A DNA stretch of 64,000 bases from Komagataeibacter intermedius TF2 (GTDB lineage Bacteria; Pseudomonadota; Alphaproteobacteria; Acetobacterales; Acetobacteraceae): contig NZ_BANF01000027.1 of assembly GCF_000964425.1 (NCBI RefSeq), positions 1 to 64,000 on the forward strand. The letters run 5' to 3'. The notes beneath the pieces are model-generated. The model did no database searches. It was not told the origin of the DNA and saw nothing but the letters and a program-made list of their open reading frames with translations. Within the stretch, counting starts at the first letter, position 1, and each line of letters starts with the position of its first letter. Of this stretch, positions 34,406-41,915 are shown piece by piece. A program made the position numbers and the translations under genes.

Positions 34406-34412
34406 GCCGCAT

Positions 34413-34459
34413 GTTTGCCACACAAACACGCGGTCAGGCAAGCATATTGTTTGCCTGAC
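34413..34459. promoter_or_regulatory. Immunity-region operators
   Basis: GTTTG-CCACA-CAAAC at 34413-34427 and GTCAGGCAA-N9-TTGCCTGAC at 34433-34459 are perfect inverted repeats between the divergent cro-like and CI-like genes. Both share the TTTG(C/T)C...(G)CAAAC core. A related palindrome lies at 35394-35408. They are the expected binding sites of the CI-like and Cro-like proteins (inference from location and symmetry). Confidence 0.75.
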
Positions 34460-34497
34460 AGGCACGCCATTTCCAGAAAGGAGGCATAATCCCGCGT

Positions 34498-34866
34498 ATG
34501 ATGGACAGGAAACTATTCGCTGCGAGACTGGGTGAGGTGCGCCAGAAGCGTGCCCTTGAGCTTGGCCGGAAGCTAACGCAGGCTGAGGTTTCGGATGCTG
34601 CTGGTGTATCCCGCAGTCATTTGGCTGGGGCAGAGTCCCAGCACACAGGCATCAGCTTAGACGCGGCTGTTGCTTTATCTCAATATTACAATGTTTCCTT
34701 GGACTACCTTACGGGCCTTTCGGGCGCGTCTAGTCAAGGCTACGAGAACGCCGCGCATGACGAACGTGAGGTTCTCCTCCTGAAGATCTGGCGCGCTATG
34801 AGCGACGAAGAGCGCCTCGGCCTGATGGCGCTTCTCAAGGCTAGAATCGACACCAATGCAGCCTGA
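34498..34866 (+). CDS. CI-like prophage repressor, XRE family
   Basis: 122 residues; the ATG at 34501 is an alternative. RKLFAARLGEVRQKRALELGRKLTQAEVSDAAGVSRSHLAGAESQHTGISLDAAVALSQYYNVSLDYLTG is a clear XRE HTH with the LDYL-G end common to CI-like proteins. The C-terminal part (DEREVLLLKIWRAMSDEERLGLMALLKAR) is helical, without a LexA-type protease domain, so induction would not be by RecA cleavage; the antirepressor at 3.0-3.9 kb could do it. Confidence 0.85.
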   Translation: MMDRKLFAARLGEVRQKRALELGRKLTQAEVSDAAGVSRSHLAGAESQHTGISLDAAVALSQYYNVSLDYLTGLSGASSQGYENAAHDEREVLLLKIWRAMSDEERLGLMALLKARIDTNAA

Positions 34867-35031
34867 CCCACTACCCAATGCCCGCAGGTCTTTTGCCGCA
34901 TTTCCGTTCATGGTTTCCCTTTCGTTCTCATGGAACGATAGCAGAACAAGCGAAGAGACAGGCATACGGAATTTGGATATGGGTTATGCGGAAGGTCCAA
35001 AGTCTTAACACTAACCCCATTCCGGCGGTTT

Positions 35032-35283
35032 TTATCCAGCGTTAACCATAGTCCGCTCGCCCACCTCCCCCAGCGTCTGTGCGTAGTTCTGGCCGTCATC
35101 GCCTACCCAGGCGCAAAACACGTGCGCACCCACCGCGTCAGATAGTCCAGCCTTTACCTGATAAAATCGCATCATGGCCTCTTGCCTCGACCTGCACACG
35201 CGGAGTTGGTCTGGCCATACGCATTCGCCCCACGGCATCTGCTGGCGGCTATAGGTTTGGATCAGGATGGTTTCGGCGGCCAT
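35032..35283 (-). CDS. Hypothetical protein (83 aa)
   Basis: From the ATG at 35283, which has AAGGA six bases upstream. ETILIQTYSRQQMPWGECVWPDQLRVCRSRQEAMMRFYQVKAGL then VGAHVFCAWVGDDGQNYAQTL. Convergent with the repressor gene and divergent from the rightward operon. Not recognised. Confidence 0.5.
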   Translation of the reverse strand: MAAETILIQTYSRQQMPWGECVWPDQLRVCRSRQEAMMRFYQVKAGLSDAVGAHVFCAWVGDDGQNYAQTLGEVGERTMVNAG

Positions 35284-35393
35284 GGCGAATCCTTTCAATT
35301 GTGTTCATATTATGTTCCAGCGGATTCGCGAAGAAGGTTTTTGCATGGGTGATATTTTGTCTGTTTGACGAACTTTCCTGTTGCGTCCATCAC

Positions 35394-35408
35394 GTTTGTC
35401 TGACAAAC
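35394..35408. promoter_or_regulatory. Third repressor-type palindrome, upstream of rightward operon
   Basis: GTTTGTCTGACAAAC is a perfect 15-base palindrome 30 bases before the rightward operon start at 35439. Its GTTTG...CAAAC arms match the immunity site at 34413-34427, so the same repressor probably controls the rightward operon. Confidence 0.7.
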
Positions 35409-35438
35409 ATATACCCATCACCAACACGGAGATGGGAA

Positions 35439-36056
35439 GTGACCCACACACAGGTCGAGCAGCAGACTGCTCCCGAAAACAACCCTGCACAGATTACCCT
35501 CCTCAAAATCCGCGAATGGGGCGCCTGCTCCGATGGGCGCGACTGGTTTCGCGAGAAATTTCCCCAGGGCGGCACGTATGGCGACGTAATGACCGGCCTG
35601 TATGCTGACAAACGCTACGGCGACGCGTGGTGGCTGGCCGATAAGGCGTTTGATGTGAAGAACATCAGTGCCGACTTTATCGAAAGCGATGTAAGCTCAA
35701 TCATTGCCGCAACGGAAGGCGTCGATGTTGACCCGGGCAACGACGCACAGGCCGGGTTCTCGGGCAACGACGCACAGGCCGGGTTCTCGGGCAACTACGC
35801 ACAGGCCGGGTTCTCGGGCGACGACGCACGGGCCGGGTTCTCGGGCTACGGCGCACGGGCCGAATGCACCGGCGAGAACGCCACCATCGTGTTTGCTGGT
35901 CTCGATGGTTCCGTCATTTTGGGGAAAGGCGGAGCGGCAAACCTAATGTGGAACGATGGTACCCGTGATCGTTTCGTTCACCTCTACGAGGGCGAGGACG
36001 GCATTGAAGCAGGCGTCCTCTACACCGTCAAAGACGGCAAAGTGGTGAGGGCGTAA
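35439..36056 (+). CDS. Phage protein with five 9-residue tandem repeats
   Basis: 205 residues from the GTG at 35439, with GGAG seven bases upstream. The N-terminal part reads ITLLKIREWGACSDGRDWFREKFPQGGTYGDV, followed at residues 100-144 by GNDAQAGFS-type repeats (five units, last one degenerate) and a beta C-terminus (ATIVFAGLDGSVILGKGGAA...VLYTVKDGKVVRA). Phage proteins with ATSG/AxAxxSG repeats and the same start and end are common; function unknown. First gene of the rightward operon. Confidence 0.7.
   Translation: MTHTQVEQQTAPENNPAQITLLKIREWGACSDGRDWFREKFPQGGTYGDVMTGLYADKRYGDAWWLADKAFDVKNISADFIESDVSSIIAATEGVDVDPGNDAQAGFSGNDAQAGFSGNYAQAGFSGDDARAGFSGYGARAECTGENATIVFAGLDGSVILGKGGAANLMWNDGTRDRFVHLYEGEDGIEAGVLYTVKDGKVVRA
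35736..35870 (+). repeat. Five 27-bp tandem repeats in coding sequence
   Basis: Five in-frame units of the type GGCAACGACGCACAGGCCGG + GTTCTCG; the first two are identical, the third and fourth differ by a few bases and the fifth is diverged. They encode GNDAQAGFS. Such arrays change length by slippage, which would alter the protein in steps of nine residues. Confidence 0.9.
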
Positions 36057-36166
36057 TGCCTCCCCTCCCCGACAACCACCTAACTCGCTTTCTGGGCATG
36101 GCCCTTCTCGGCGCGATGCTTCTGGGCACGGTGTTCTACGCATTCGCCACTGTTGCAATGCCCTGA
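36056..36166 (+). CDS. Small single-TM protein (36 aa)
   Basis: ATG overlaps the preceding stop (TAATG). MPPLPDNHLTRFLGMALLGA then MLLGTVFYAFATVAMP: one membrane segment. Function unknown. Confidence 0.5.
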   Translation: MPPLPDNHLTRFLGMALLGAMLLGTVFYAFATVAMP

Positions 36167-36248
36167 CACGTCCGGGCCACCGGGGCTGCGGTCCCGGCAG
36201 TCTGGCCGAGTTGGCCAAGCATTTTCAAAGTAATGAGAGGAATTGATT

Positions 36249-36596
36249 ATGTGCAGTAATCTTCCTGACGGTTGTTCGCAGGGTGATATTGATAACGCTC
36301 TGGGCGGCTACTGGCCTGCATGGGCCGAGGACGAATATCAGCGCCTGTGTGAGTATCGGTCGTCTTTGATTGCCCTGCGTGAACAGGCAAAGGGCGTTGA
36401 TGCCCGCTTTCACGACGTGAGCGACATGACGGGCGGGCTGCATGGCGGCGCGCTGGATGATGAAATCGTCATGGTGAACAAGTCCATCAAGGACTTCCCG
36501 GAAACGGTTGAGCGCATCGAGGCAGATGGTCGGGAGAGCCGTTCTTTTGACTGTGCCGATATGCGCCGGGCCGAGCGTATGGAGTGCGCGGCATGA
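36249..36596 (+). CDS. Hypothetical phage protein (115 aa)
   Basis: From the ATG at 36249 with GAGAGGAA eight bases before it. CSNLPDGCSQGDIDNALGGYWPAWAEDEYQRLCEYRSSLIALREQAKGVDARFHDV; mostly helical, acidic. Its leader (GAGGAATTGATT) resembles the one before the gene at 39387. Not recognised. Overlaps the next gene (ATGA). Confidence 0.55.
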   Translation: MCSNLPDGCSQGDIDNALGGYWPAWAEDEYQRLCEYRSSLIALREQAKGVDARFHDVSDMTGGLHGGALDDEIVMVNKSIKDFPETVERIEADGRESRSFDCADMRRAERMECAA

Positions 36597-36778
36597 CCAG
36601 CCGGTATGAACAGCCCCTCGACAACATCTACGAGGGCCTGTCGCGCGCTGAAATCGTTCTGCGCCGCGACATCGCGCGGGAAACTCGGCCTGAGATAAAG
36701 GCTGGCCTTGAAGAGGATCTGGCGCATGTCTGCGAGGCCCGCAAAAGCCACTCATTTCTTGCGGGAGACCTGCCATGA
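36593..36778 (+). CDS. Hypothetical phage protein (61 aa)
   Basis: MTSRYEQPLDNIYEGLSRAEIVLRRDIARETRPEIKAGLEEDLAHV: helical and charged. ATGA overlap at both ends. Not recognised. Confidence 0.5.
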   Translation: MTSRYEQPLDNIYEGLSRAEIVLRRDIARETRPEIKAGLEEDLAHVCEARKSHSFLAGDLP

Positions 36779-36858
36779 CATTCCCCCTGACAGAACACCA
36801 GCGCGTGCGGATCAATCGGCGCGTCATGCAGAACCATGTGGGGAGGAAGGGGCTGTGA
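36775..36858 (+). CDS. Very small phage protein (27 aa)
   Basis: MTFPLTEHQRVRINRRVMQN followed by HVGRKGL: basic. Start overlaps the upstream stop (ATGA) and end overlaps the next start (GTGA). Only the coupling supports it. Confidence 0.4.
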   Translation: MTFPLTEHQRVRINRRVMQNHVGRKGL

Positions 36859-37172
36859 GTGAAGTGAAGTTCACGCCAGGACCTTGGGTTGCTGTTTATC
36901 GGGGCGATAATGGAGGAGGCCCAGAAGGTGATGTGCACCAAAAAGCAAAATGGGATGTTGGCCTTATTGATGACGGTTTTATGCGCGGTGATTTTCGGTG
37001 GAATGATGCCTGCTTAATCGCTGCCGCGCCTGACATGTACGCCATTCTGGTCGATTTCATCGAATATGAGCGCCTGATGGATGAGGATAATCATGCCGCA
37101 GGCATGCTCAAATATGCTGACTTACGGGAGAAGGTCATCAAGGCCATAGCTAAAGCCCGAGGTGAAGCATGA
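36855..37172 (+). CDS. Hypothetical phage protein (105 aa)
   Basis: GTG at 36855 overlapping the previous stop, after a GGAGG-like run (GGGGAGGAAGGGG). SEVKFTPGPWVAVYRGDNGGGPEGDVH then NDACLIAAAPDMYAILVDFIEYERLMDE. The FTPGPW...DA.LIAAAPDMY pattern is widespread in small phage proteins of unknown function, from memory. Confidence 0.65.
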   Translation: MSEVKFTPGPWVAVYRGDNGGGPEGDVHQKAKWDVGLIDDGFMRGDFRWNDACLIAAAPDMYAILVDFIEYERLMDEDNHAAGMLKYADLREKVIKAIAKARGEA

Positions 37173-37351
37173 CCCCCCTCACCCCGCGCCAGATCGAAGC
37201 CGTGCGCCGGAACCTGCGCATGATGGATGCGCGGACGGACTGGGATAGCATCACCGGGCCGCAGAAGCGGAAGGACTGGCCCTTCCCTGATTACGAGACC
37301 CTGTTCCTGCCCGGGGGGCAGAGGGTGCCGTTTTTTGAGGGGCGGGTGTGA
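37169..37351 (+). CDS. Hypothetical phage protein (60 aa)
   Basis: MTPLTPRQIEAVRRNLRMMDARTDW then QKRKDWPFPDYETLFLPGGQRVPFF. Overlaps the previous gene (ATGA) and the next start. Function unknown; its place before the exonuclease suggests the recombination module. Confidence 0.5.
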   Translation: MTPLTPRQIEAVRRNLRMMDARTDWDSITGPQKRKDWPFPDYETLFLPGGQRVPFFEGRV

Positions 37352-38280
37352 TGGCGCAGATTATCACACAGCCCGGCATCTATAGCATGAGCAGCGAAGA
37401 ATATCACGCTGACCCGTGCCGGCCGATGAGCCTGTCCAGCAGCGGCGCCCGTGCCCTTGCGTCCGATTGCCCGGCACAGTTCATCTATGACCGGCAGAAT
37501 GCGCAGCATAAGCAGTGCTTTGATATCGGTACGGCCGGGCATCTTATGGTGCTGGAACCTCACCTGTTCGATGAACAGATTGTTGTGGTGGAGGGGCGCA
37601 CAGCGGACGGAAAGCCGTCTGCGGGCTACAAGTCAAAGGATGCGATCGAGCAGCGCGATGCGGCCTACAAGGCCGGGAAAACGCCGCTTCTTAAGAGTGA
37701 AGTCGAAATGGTCCGCGCGATGCGCGCCCAGATCTGGGACGACCCCGTAGCGTCCAAGGCATTCCGCGATGGCCGGGCTGAACAGTCTATGTTCTGGAAG
37801 GATCCAGAGTTCGGTATCTGGTGCCGGACGCGCCCCGACTTCGTGCCCAGTCATGGTCGGTATCTGGTGGACTATAAGACGGCAGCCAGCAGCAATCCGC
37901 GTGATTTTGAGAAGGCCATGTTCAACTGCGGCTATCACCAGCAGGCGGCGTGGTATCTCGATGGATATGAAGCCGTGACAGGACAAAGGCCCAAAGCATT
38001 CTGGTTCATCGTGCAGGCCAAGAAGCCGCCATATCTGGTTTCCCTGTGCGAGATTGATGCCGTTACTCTCCAGATGGGCGCGGATGCCAACCGCTACGCC
38101 AGGGGCGTGCTTGCCTGGTGCCTGGAACATGACCAGTGGCCAACCCATCGCCCCCGCATCCAGAGTCCGCTGCGGATATTTACGGTCGGTGCACCGGTCT
38201 GGGCTCTCAATGAATACGAAACGCGCATGAAAGACGGCAGTCTTGAACCGCCGCCTGTGCGCCAGAAGGAAGTTGCGTGA
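37351..38280 (+). CDS. PD-(D/E)XK exonuclease partner of RecT
   Basis: 309 residues from the ATG at 37351 (GTG at 37348 possible). ITQPGIYSMSSEEYHADPCRPMSLSSSGARAL and GTAGHLMVLEP are the first domain of phage exonuclease VIII/DUF3799-like proteins; the active site is RTRPDFVPSHGRYLVDYKTA (D...D-x-K) with a following helix FEKAMFNCGYHQQAAWYLDGY (QxxxY). It would process DNA ends to 3' single strands for the RecT protein encoded next, with one-base overlap. Confidence 0.85.
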   Translation: MAQIITQPGIYSMSSEEYHADPCRPMSLSSSGARALASDCPAQFIYDRQNAQHKQCFDIGTAGHLMVLEPHLFDEQIVVVEGRTADGKPSAGYKSKDAIEQRDAAYKAGKTPLLKSEVEMVRAMRAQIWDDPVASKAFRDGRAEQSMFWKDPEFGIWCRTRPDFVPSHGRYLVDYKTAASSNPRDFEKAMFNCGYHQQAAWYLDGYEAVTGQRPKAFWFIVQAKKPPYLVSLCEIDAVTLQMGADANRYARGVLAWCLEHDQWPTHRPRIQSPLRIFTVGAPVWALNEYETRMKDGSLEPPPVRQKEVA

Positions 38281-39134
38281 TGAATAATGTTCCTCAGAAC
38301 AACTATGGAAACCGCTCGCCAGCACGTGGTCGATTGAATGGACAGACGTTCGCGGCAGAGTTCGCCAAGATCATGCCGCAGGTAAAGGCGGTTCTTCCTG
38401 CGCATATCTCGGTCGATAAGTTTGAGCGCGTCGTAAGAATTGCCGTGCAGAAAAACGATAAGCTGCTGGAGTGTTCGCCACGATCCCTGTTTATGGAATG
38501 CGTAAAGGCAGCTTCCGATGGGCTTCTGCCCGACGGGCGCGAAGGGGCAATCGTTCCTCGCGGTAGCGAAGCTGTTTGGCAGCCCATGGTTTCTGGTCTG
38601 ATGAAACTGGCCCGCAACAGCGGACAGATTGCCAGTATTTCTTCTCAGGTTGTTTACAAAGGCGAGCGTTTCCGTGTGGTGCTTGGGGACGACGAGCGCA
38701 TTGAGCACGAGCGCGATCTTGATATTGCTGGAGAAACAGAAATCGTTGCTGCCTATGCGGTTGCCCGCCTCAAGGACGGCTCCGAACCTATCCGTGAAAT
38801 CATGACGTGGAAACAGATCGAAAAAGTCCGCAACACCAACAAATATTGGATGAAAGGCCCATGGAAGGACTGGGGTGATGAAATGGCCCGCAAGACGGTC
38901 ATTCGGCGCCTGTCAAAGCGCCTTCCGTTCAGCACTGACCAGAATGATGAACGCCTGCAGGAAGCCATCCAGAGAACAGACGCTCTGGTTGATCTGATCG
39001 CGGATCCAGAACCTACAGCGCAGGAAATGGACCCGTTTGAAGCCGCTGCGCACGGTGTTGACCCCGCCGCCATCGAGAATAACCAGCAGGCCGTTTCTGA
39101 TCCCATCACAGAAAAAGAACAGGTTCCGGCATGA
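38280..39134 (+). CDS. RecT family single-strand annealing protein
   Basis: 284 residues. FAKIMPQVKAVLPAHISVDKFERVVRIAVQKNDKLLECSPRSLFMECVKAASDGLLPDGREGAIVPRG is the RecT core, followed by WQPMVSGLMKLARNSGQIASISSQVVYKGE and KYWMKGPWKDWGDEMARKTVIRRLSKRLP. The acidic C-terminal tail is typical and may bind SSB. With the exonuclease upstream it forms a Red-type recombination pair. Confidence 0.95.
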   Translation: MNNVPQNNYGNRSPARGRLNGQTFAAEFAKIMPQVKAVLPAHISVDKFERVVRIAVQKNDKLLECSPRSLFMECVKAASDGLLPDGREGAIVPRGSEAVWQPMVSGLMKLARNSGQIASISSQVVYKGERFRVVLGDDERIEHERDLDIAGETEIVAAYAVARLKDGSEPIREIMTWKQIEKVRNTNKYWMKGPWKDWGDEMARKTVIRRLSKRLPFSTDQNDERLQEAIQRTDALVDLIADPEPTAQEMDPFEAAAHGVDPAAIENNQQAVSDPITEKEQVPA

Positions 39135-39337
39135 CCCCCACCAGCGACGCCGCCGAACCCGACTACCTCGCCACGCGGCTTACGTGGATGCAGCAGGTCG
39201 AACTGCACATGAGGGCGCATAACTCTGCGCCCCTCAATGCCCGGCAGAAACGCCGCCTGCGCATTGCCCAAGATAACGACGTCGAACCGTGGGACGCCTT
39301 CACCCAGATCGTAGGAACCGACCATGTGCAGTTCTGA
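39131..39337 (+). CDS. Hypothetical phage protein (68 aa)
   Basis: DYLATRLTWMQQVELHMRAHNSAPLNARQKRRLRIAQDNDVEPWDAFTQIV: helical; ATGA overlap with recT. Unknown. Confidence 0.5.
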   Translation: MTPTSDAAEPDYLATRLTWMQQVELHMRAHNSAPLNARQKRRLRIAQDNDVEPWDAFTQIVGTDHVQF

Positions 39338-39386
39338 AAACGAACTGATCCATGACGTGCGGCAGGTCCATTTGGAAGAATTGATT

Positions 39387-39914
39387 ATGAAGAACGAAGA
39401 ACAGTTTGTGATGGTGCCTGTGCGTTTGTCGGCAGAGCAATCATCTCTTGTCGGCCCTATGGTTGCTCATGATTGGGGGATAATCATCCAGCATGCGGGC
39501 ACTCCCATCCCGCCGTGCGCGGATGTGGAGACGGTTGGTTATGTGCATGGAGATTATCCGAAACAAGGGCATCGAGCAGTCATGTGCCCACCGTCTATGC
39601 GGGACCCCATTTCGGGCCGTATAGAGCATTTTGACACTGCCCTCGTCCGCCGCACCGACATGGAAGCGCAGGTTGCGAAGGTGGCGGCGGAGAAGGATGC
39701 GGAGATAGCGCGGCTGTCTGATGCCCTGAATCGCATGATTGGAATCGCCATAAGCCGCGCCACTGTCCAGACCGTAGAGGCTGTGGTGAGTGAACGAACC
39801 TCTATGCTTCGGGACGCGATCGTGCACGCCGCATGTGATCTTGCAGATGGCGTTGATGTCTCAACTGTATGCCGCAATCTCCGCGCAGCCCTCAACAAAG
39901 GATCGGGCGCATGA
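39387..39914 (+). CDS. Hypothetical phage protein with coiled coil
   Basis: 175 residues from the ATG at 39387 (GGAAG eight bases upstream); the ATG at 39324, inside the preceding gene, is the alternative. VMVPVRLSAEQSSLVGPMVAHDWGIIIQHAG then a heptad stretch MEAQVAKVAAEKDAEIARLSDALNRM and a helical end. Unknown; same type of GGAA-AATTGATT leader as at 36249. Confidence 0.55.
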   Translation: MKNEEQFVMVPVRLSAEQSSLVGPMVAHDWGIIIQHAGTPIPPCADVETVGYVHGDYPKQGHRAVMCPPSMRDPISGRIEHFDTALVRRTDMEAQVAKVAAEKDAEIARLSDALNRMIGIAISRATVQTVEAVVSERTSMLRDAIVHAACDLADGVDVSTVCRNLRAALNKGSGA

Positions 39915-40102
39915 GTGAAAGCACATATCGTCACAAAAAGCGCGGTGGACTCTATATCGTGCATGGACGCGCCACGCTTCAGGTTGATGGCCCGCACGAC
40001 ATGGCAGAGTGCGTGATTTACTCCAGCACGGCAGACGGTCGTGTTTGGGTTCGTCCGGCATCGGAGTTTTTCGATGGTCGTTTTGAGGAAGTCCAGTCAT
40101 GA
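39911..40102 (+). CDS. DUF1653-like small protein
   Basis: 63 residues. STYRHKKRGGLYIVHGRATLQVDGPHDMAECVIYSSTADGRVWVRPASEFFDGRFEEV: the YRH.KGG.Y.V...A......E.....VVY....G..WVRP..EF.DGRF pattern of DUF1653. Function unknown. ATGA overlap upstream and downstream. Confidence 0.7.
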   Translation: MSESTYRHKKRGGLYIVHGRATLQVDGPHDMAECVIYSSTADGRVWVRPASEFFDGRFEEVQS

Positions 40103-40476
40103 CCAAGACAAAACTTGAAATCATCGGCCCTTACACGCCGGAGCATGAGGGGCCGTTTTGCACGCGGGATAGGCAACCTGTTCGACTGATCTCCAAAACG
40201 GGTGGAAGCAAAGAATACCCGGTGATTGGCATGATCGCCCATAGGGCTGGGCCTGATTGCTGGCGCAGCGATGGTTGTTATACGACTGGAATTACGGATG
40301 GGACGCAAGACCTCATGAACGCCCGCGAGGTGCCTGTGGCGCGGGAGTTTTGGATTAAGGAGCATGTTGATGGCGGCTTATCCATCTTTCTGTCCAAGGA
40401 AGATGTAGAGAAGCACAACGTGTGTTTACGCAGCACCATCCACGTCCGCGAAGTCGTGCCGGGGGATGGGGAATGA
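40099..40476 (+). CDS. Hypothetical phage protein (125 aa)
   Basis: EIIGPYTPEHEGPFCTRDRQPVRLISKTGGSKEYPVIGMIA then RSDGCYTTGITDGTQDLMNA, and a second half with FWIKEHVDGGLSIFLSKEDVEKHN. Beta-rich N-terminal part resembles other phage proteins with FCTRDGRPVRLI-type text. Unknown function. Confidence 0.55.
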   Translation: MTKTKLEIIGPYTPEHEGPFCTRDRQPVRLISKTGGSKEYPVIGMIAHRAGPDCWRSDGCYTTGITDGTQDLMNAREVPVAREFWIKEHVDGGLSIFLSKEDVEKHNVCLRSTIHVREVVPGDGE

Positions 40477-40862
40477 CCAAACCATGGAACGGCCTGCCAG
40501 ATCAGCCGGAGCGGAGTGGGTGGCATTGGCTCAAGCATTCCAATGGAAACTATCCACAACCGTTTGAATGGAACCACGACACCCGGCAGTGGGAAGTTGA
40601 CATTGATGATGAAGGCTTCCCGGAAGAAATGGTGGATAGCGGGTATAAATACATCTGCCGCTGCCCCGATCCATCCGAACTCGCGCAGATGCGGAAGGAT
40701 GAGCGGGAGCAGGCGGCGCAGGTTTGCGAAAGATGGGCACAGGCCTGCGGTGCAATATACGACCTCAATCCCACAGACTATTCTGCTGGGGAGGCGGATA
40801 CATGGGAAGAGGCAGCGCGGGCTATCCGCACCCTAACCGACGAAGGAGGGAAGAAGTCGTGA
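40473..40862 (+). CDS. Hypothetical phage protein (129 aa)
   Basis: MTKPWNGLPDQPERSGWHWLKH, then YPQPFEWNHDTRQWEVDIDDEGFPEEMVDSGYKYICRC and a helical end with ERWAQACGAIYDLNP. The W..L......SGWHWL..... start recurs in phage proteins that look like DUF551-type small proteins. Unknown. Overlaps neighbours (ATGA, GTGA). Confidence 0.55.
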   Translation: MTKPWNGLPDQPERSGWHWLKHSNGNYPQPFEWNHDTRQWEVDIDDEGFPEEMVDSGYKYICRCPDPSELAQMRKDEREQAAQVCERWAQACGAIYDLNPTDYSAGEADTWEEAARAIRTLTDEGGKKS

Positions 40863-41182
40863 GAAGCCGGGAAGAACAGATTGCTGATCTCACCAACCTA
40901 TTTGGCGAGGAAGGCACATTTTCATTCGTGGATGACCGGGACGCCGCGACCAAGCATATCATCGAAGCCGAGCGCCGGGCAGAACGGCGCGTGCAGGCAG
41001 AGATTGCGCGGGATAGTGAGCGGTTGGATTGGATCGAACGCCACCGCGCAACGCAGGCCGTGCATCTGGATGGTTCTGGCTGGCACATAGTACCAGACGG
41101 CGAGAGCTGCGGGGTCGATGGAGAGACGTTCCGCGCTGCTGTGGACGCGGCCATGAAGGCGGAGCGGGAGGCGCAGGGATGA
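40859..41182 (+). CDS. Hypothetical phage protein (107 aa)
   Basis: GTG at 40859 overlapping the previous stop. RSREEQIADLTNLFGEEGTFSFVDDRDAATKHIIEAERRAERRVQAEIARDSERLDWIERH then VHLDGSGWHIVPDGESCGVDGETFRAAVDAAM: a helical half followed by a small beta unit of the DSERLDWLE.H..... type seen in many phages. Unknown. Confidence 0.55.
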   Translation: MRSREEQIADLTNLFGEEGTFSFVDDRDAATKHIIEAERRAERRVQAEIARDSERLDWIERHRATQAVHLDGSGWHIVPDGESCGVDGETFRAAVDAAMKAEREAQG

Positions 41183-41403
41183 CCAAACGATCAGACCGCA
41201 CGCCGGAGAGCACCCTTACATGGGGAGAATGGCTGGACATCCTTGAACAGTATCACACTCAGCTGCGGGATACCGTTCCCGGATTTGAGGGATACGGAGA
41301 TAGCATTCTTGCCAGCACAGGAGAGGATTGCTGGGAAGACTACTGGCATGACGGGTATTCGCCTGCCGGGGCCTTGGATGAAGATATGGAGTATTGGGGA
41401 TGA
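41179..41403 (+). CDS. Hypothetical phage protein (74 aa)
   Basis: LTWGEWLDILEQYHTQLRDTVPGFEGYGDSILASTGEDCWEDYWHDGYSPAGALDEDMEYWG: acidic, aromatic. Overlaps both neighbours. Unknown. Confidence 0.5.
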   Translation: MTKRSDRTPESTLTWGEWLDILEQYHTQLRDTVPGFEGYGDSILASTGEDCWEDYWHDGYSPAGALDEDMEYWG

Positions 41404-41915
41404 CCAAGCCTCACCACGCGGCGCCGGGCCAGTCCGACGAATGGTTCACGCCACCGGAAGTCTTTGATGCTCTCGGGGTTACGTTCGACTTGGACGTAGC
41501 CCAGCCGGAGACGGGCCGCGCGTTCCTGTCTGTTCCCTGTCGCCGGTTCCTGACAGTCAGTAATGATGGCCTGACAGCCCCGTGGGATGGGTTCGTCTGG
41601 ATGAATCCACCGTTCGGTGGCCGCAATGGCGTCGTTCCTTGGCTGCGGCGCTTCATGGATCATGGAAATGGCATAGCATGTGTGAACGCATTGACCAGTT
41701 CAGGGTGGTTCCATGATTTCGCGCCACAGGCCGATGCCCTGCTCTTCCCACGCGGCAAGACAAAGTTTATCCGCCCAGATGGGACGCGGGGAAATTCTCC
41801 AGGTAATGGTGTCGTGCTGATAGGCATGGGCAGTCAGGCCGTAAACGCTCTTCTGAACGCTCAGAAGGGCGGCTTGGGAATGGTCACACGAATTGCAGAG
41901 AGGGTAGCCGCATGA
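41400..41915 (+). CDS. Phage DNA N6-adenine methyltransferase (Dam type)
   Basis: 171 residues from the ATG at 41400. DEWFTPPEVFDALGVTFDLDVAQPE, then TAPWDGFVWMNPPFGGRNGVVPWLRRF with the catalytic NPPF, and ADALLFPRGKTKFIRPDGTRGNSPGNGVVLIG. This is the DNA_N6adenine_MT family typical of phages: W.TP..V...L......DP/DVA, NPPF, and F..GR..F..P.G. Third methyltransferase in the prophage, suggesting strong protection of its DNA. Confidence 0.9.
   Translation: MTKPHHAAPGQSDEWFTPPEVFDALGVTFDLDVAQPETGRAFLSVPCRRFLTVSNDGLTAPWDGFVWMNPPFGGRNGVVPWLRRFMDHGNGIACVNALTSSGWFHDFAPQADALLFPRGKTKFIRPDGTRGNSPGNGVVLIGMGSQAVNALLNAQKGGLGMVTRIAERVAA

Noticed and set aside
36181-36240. GC-rich stretch that looked like a tRNA arm (GGCCGAGTTGGCCAAG)
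   Set aside because: No cloverleaf, anticodon stem or TTC arm can be formed.
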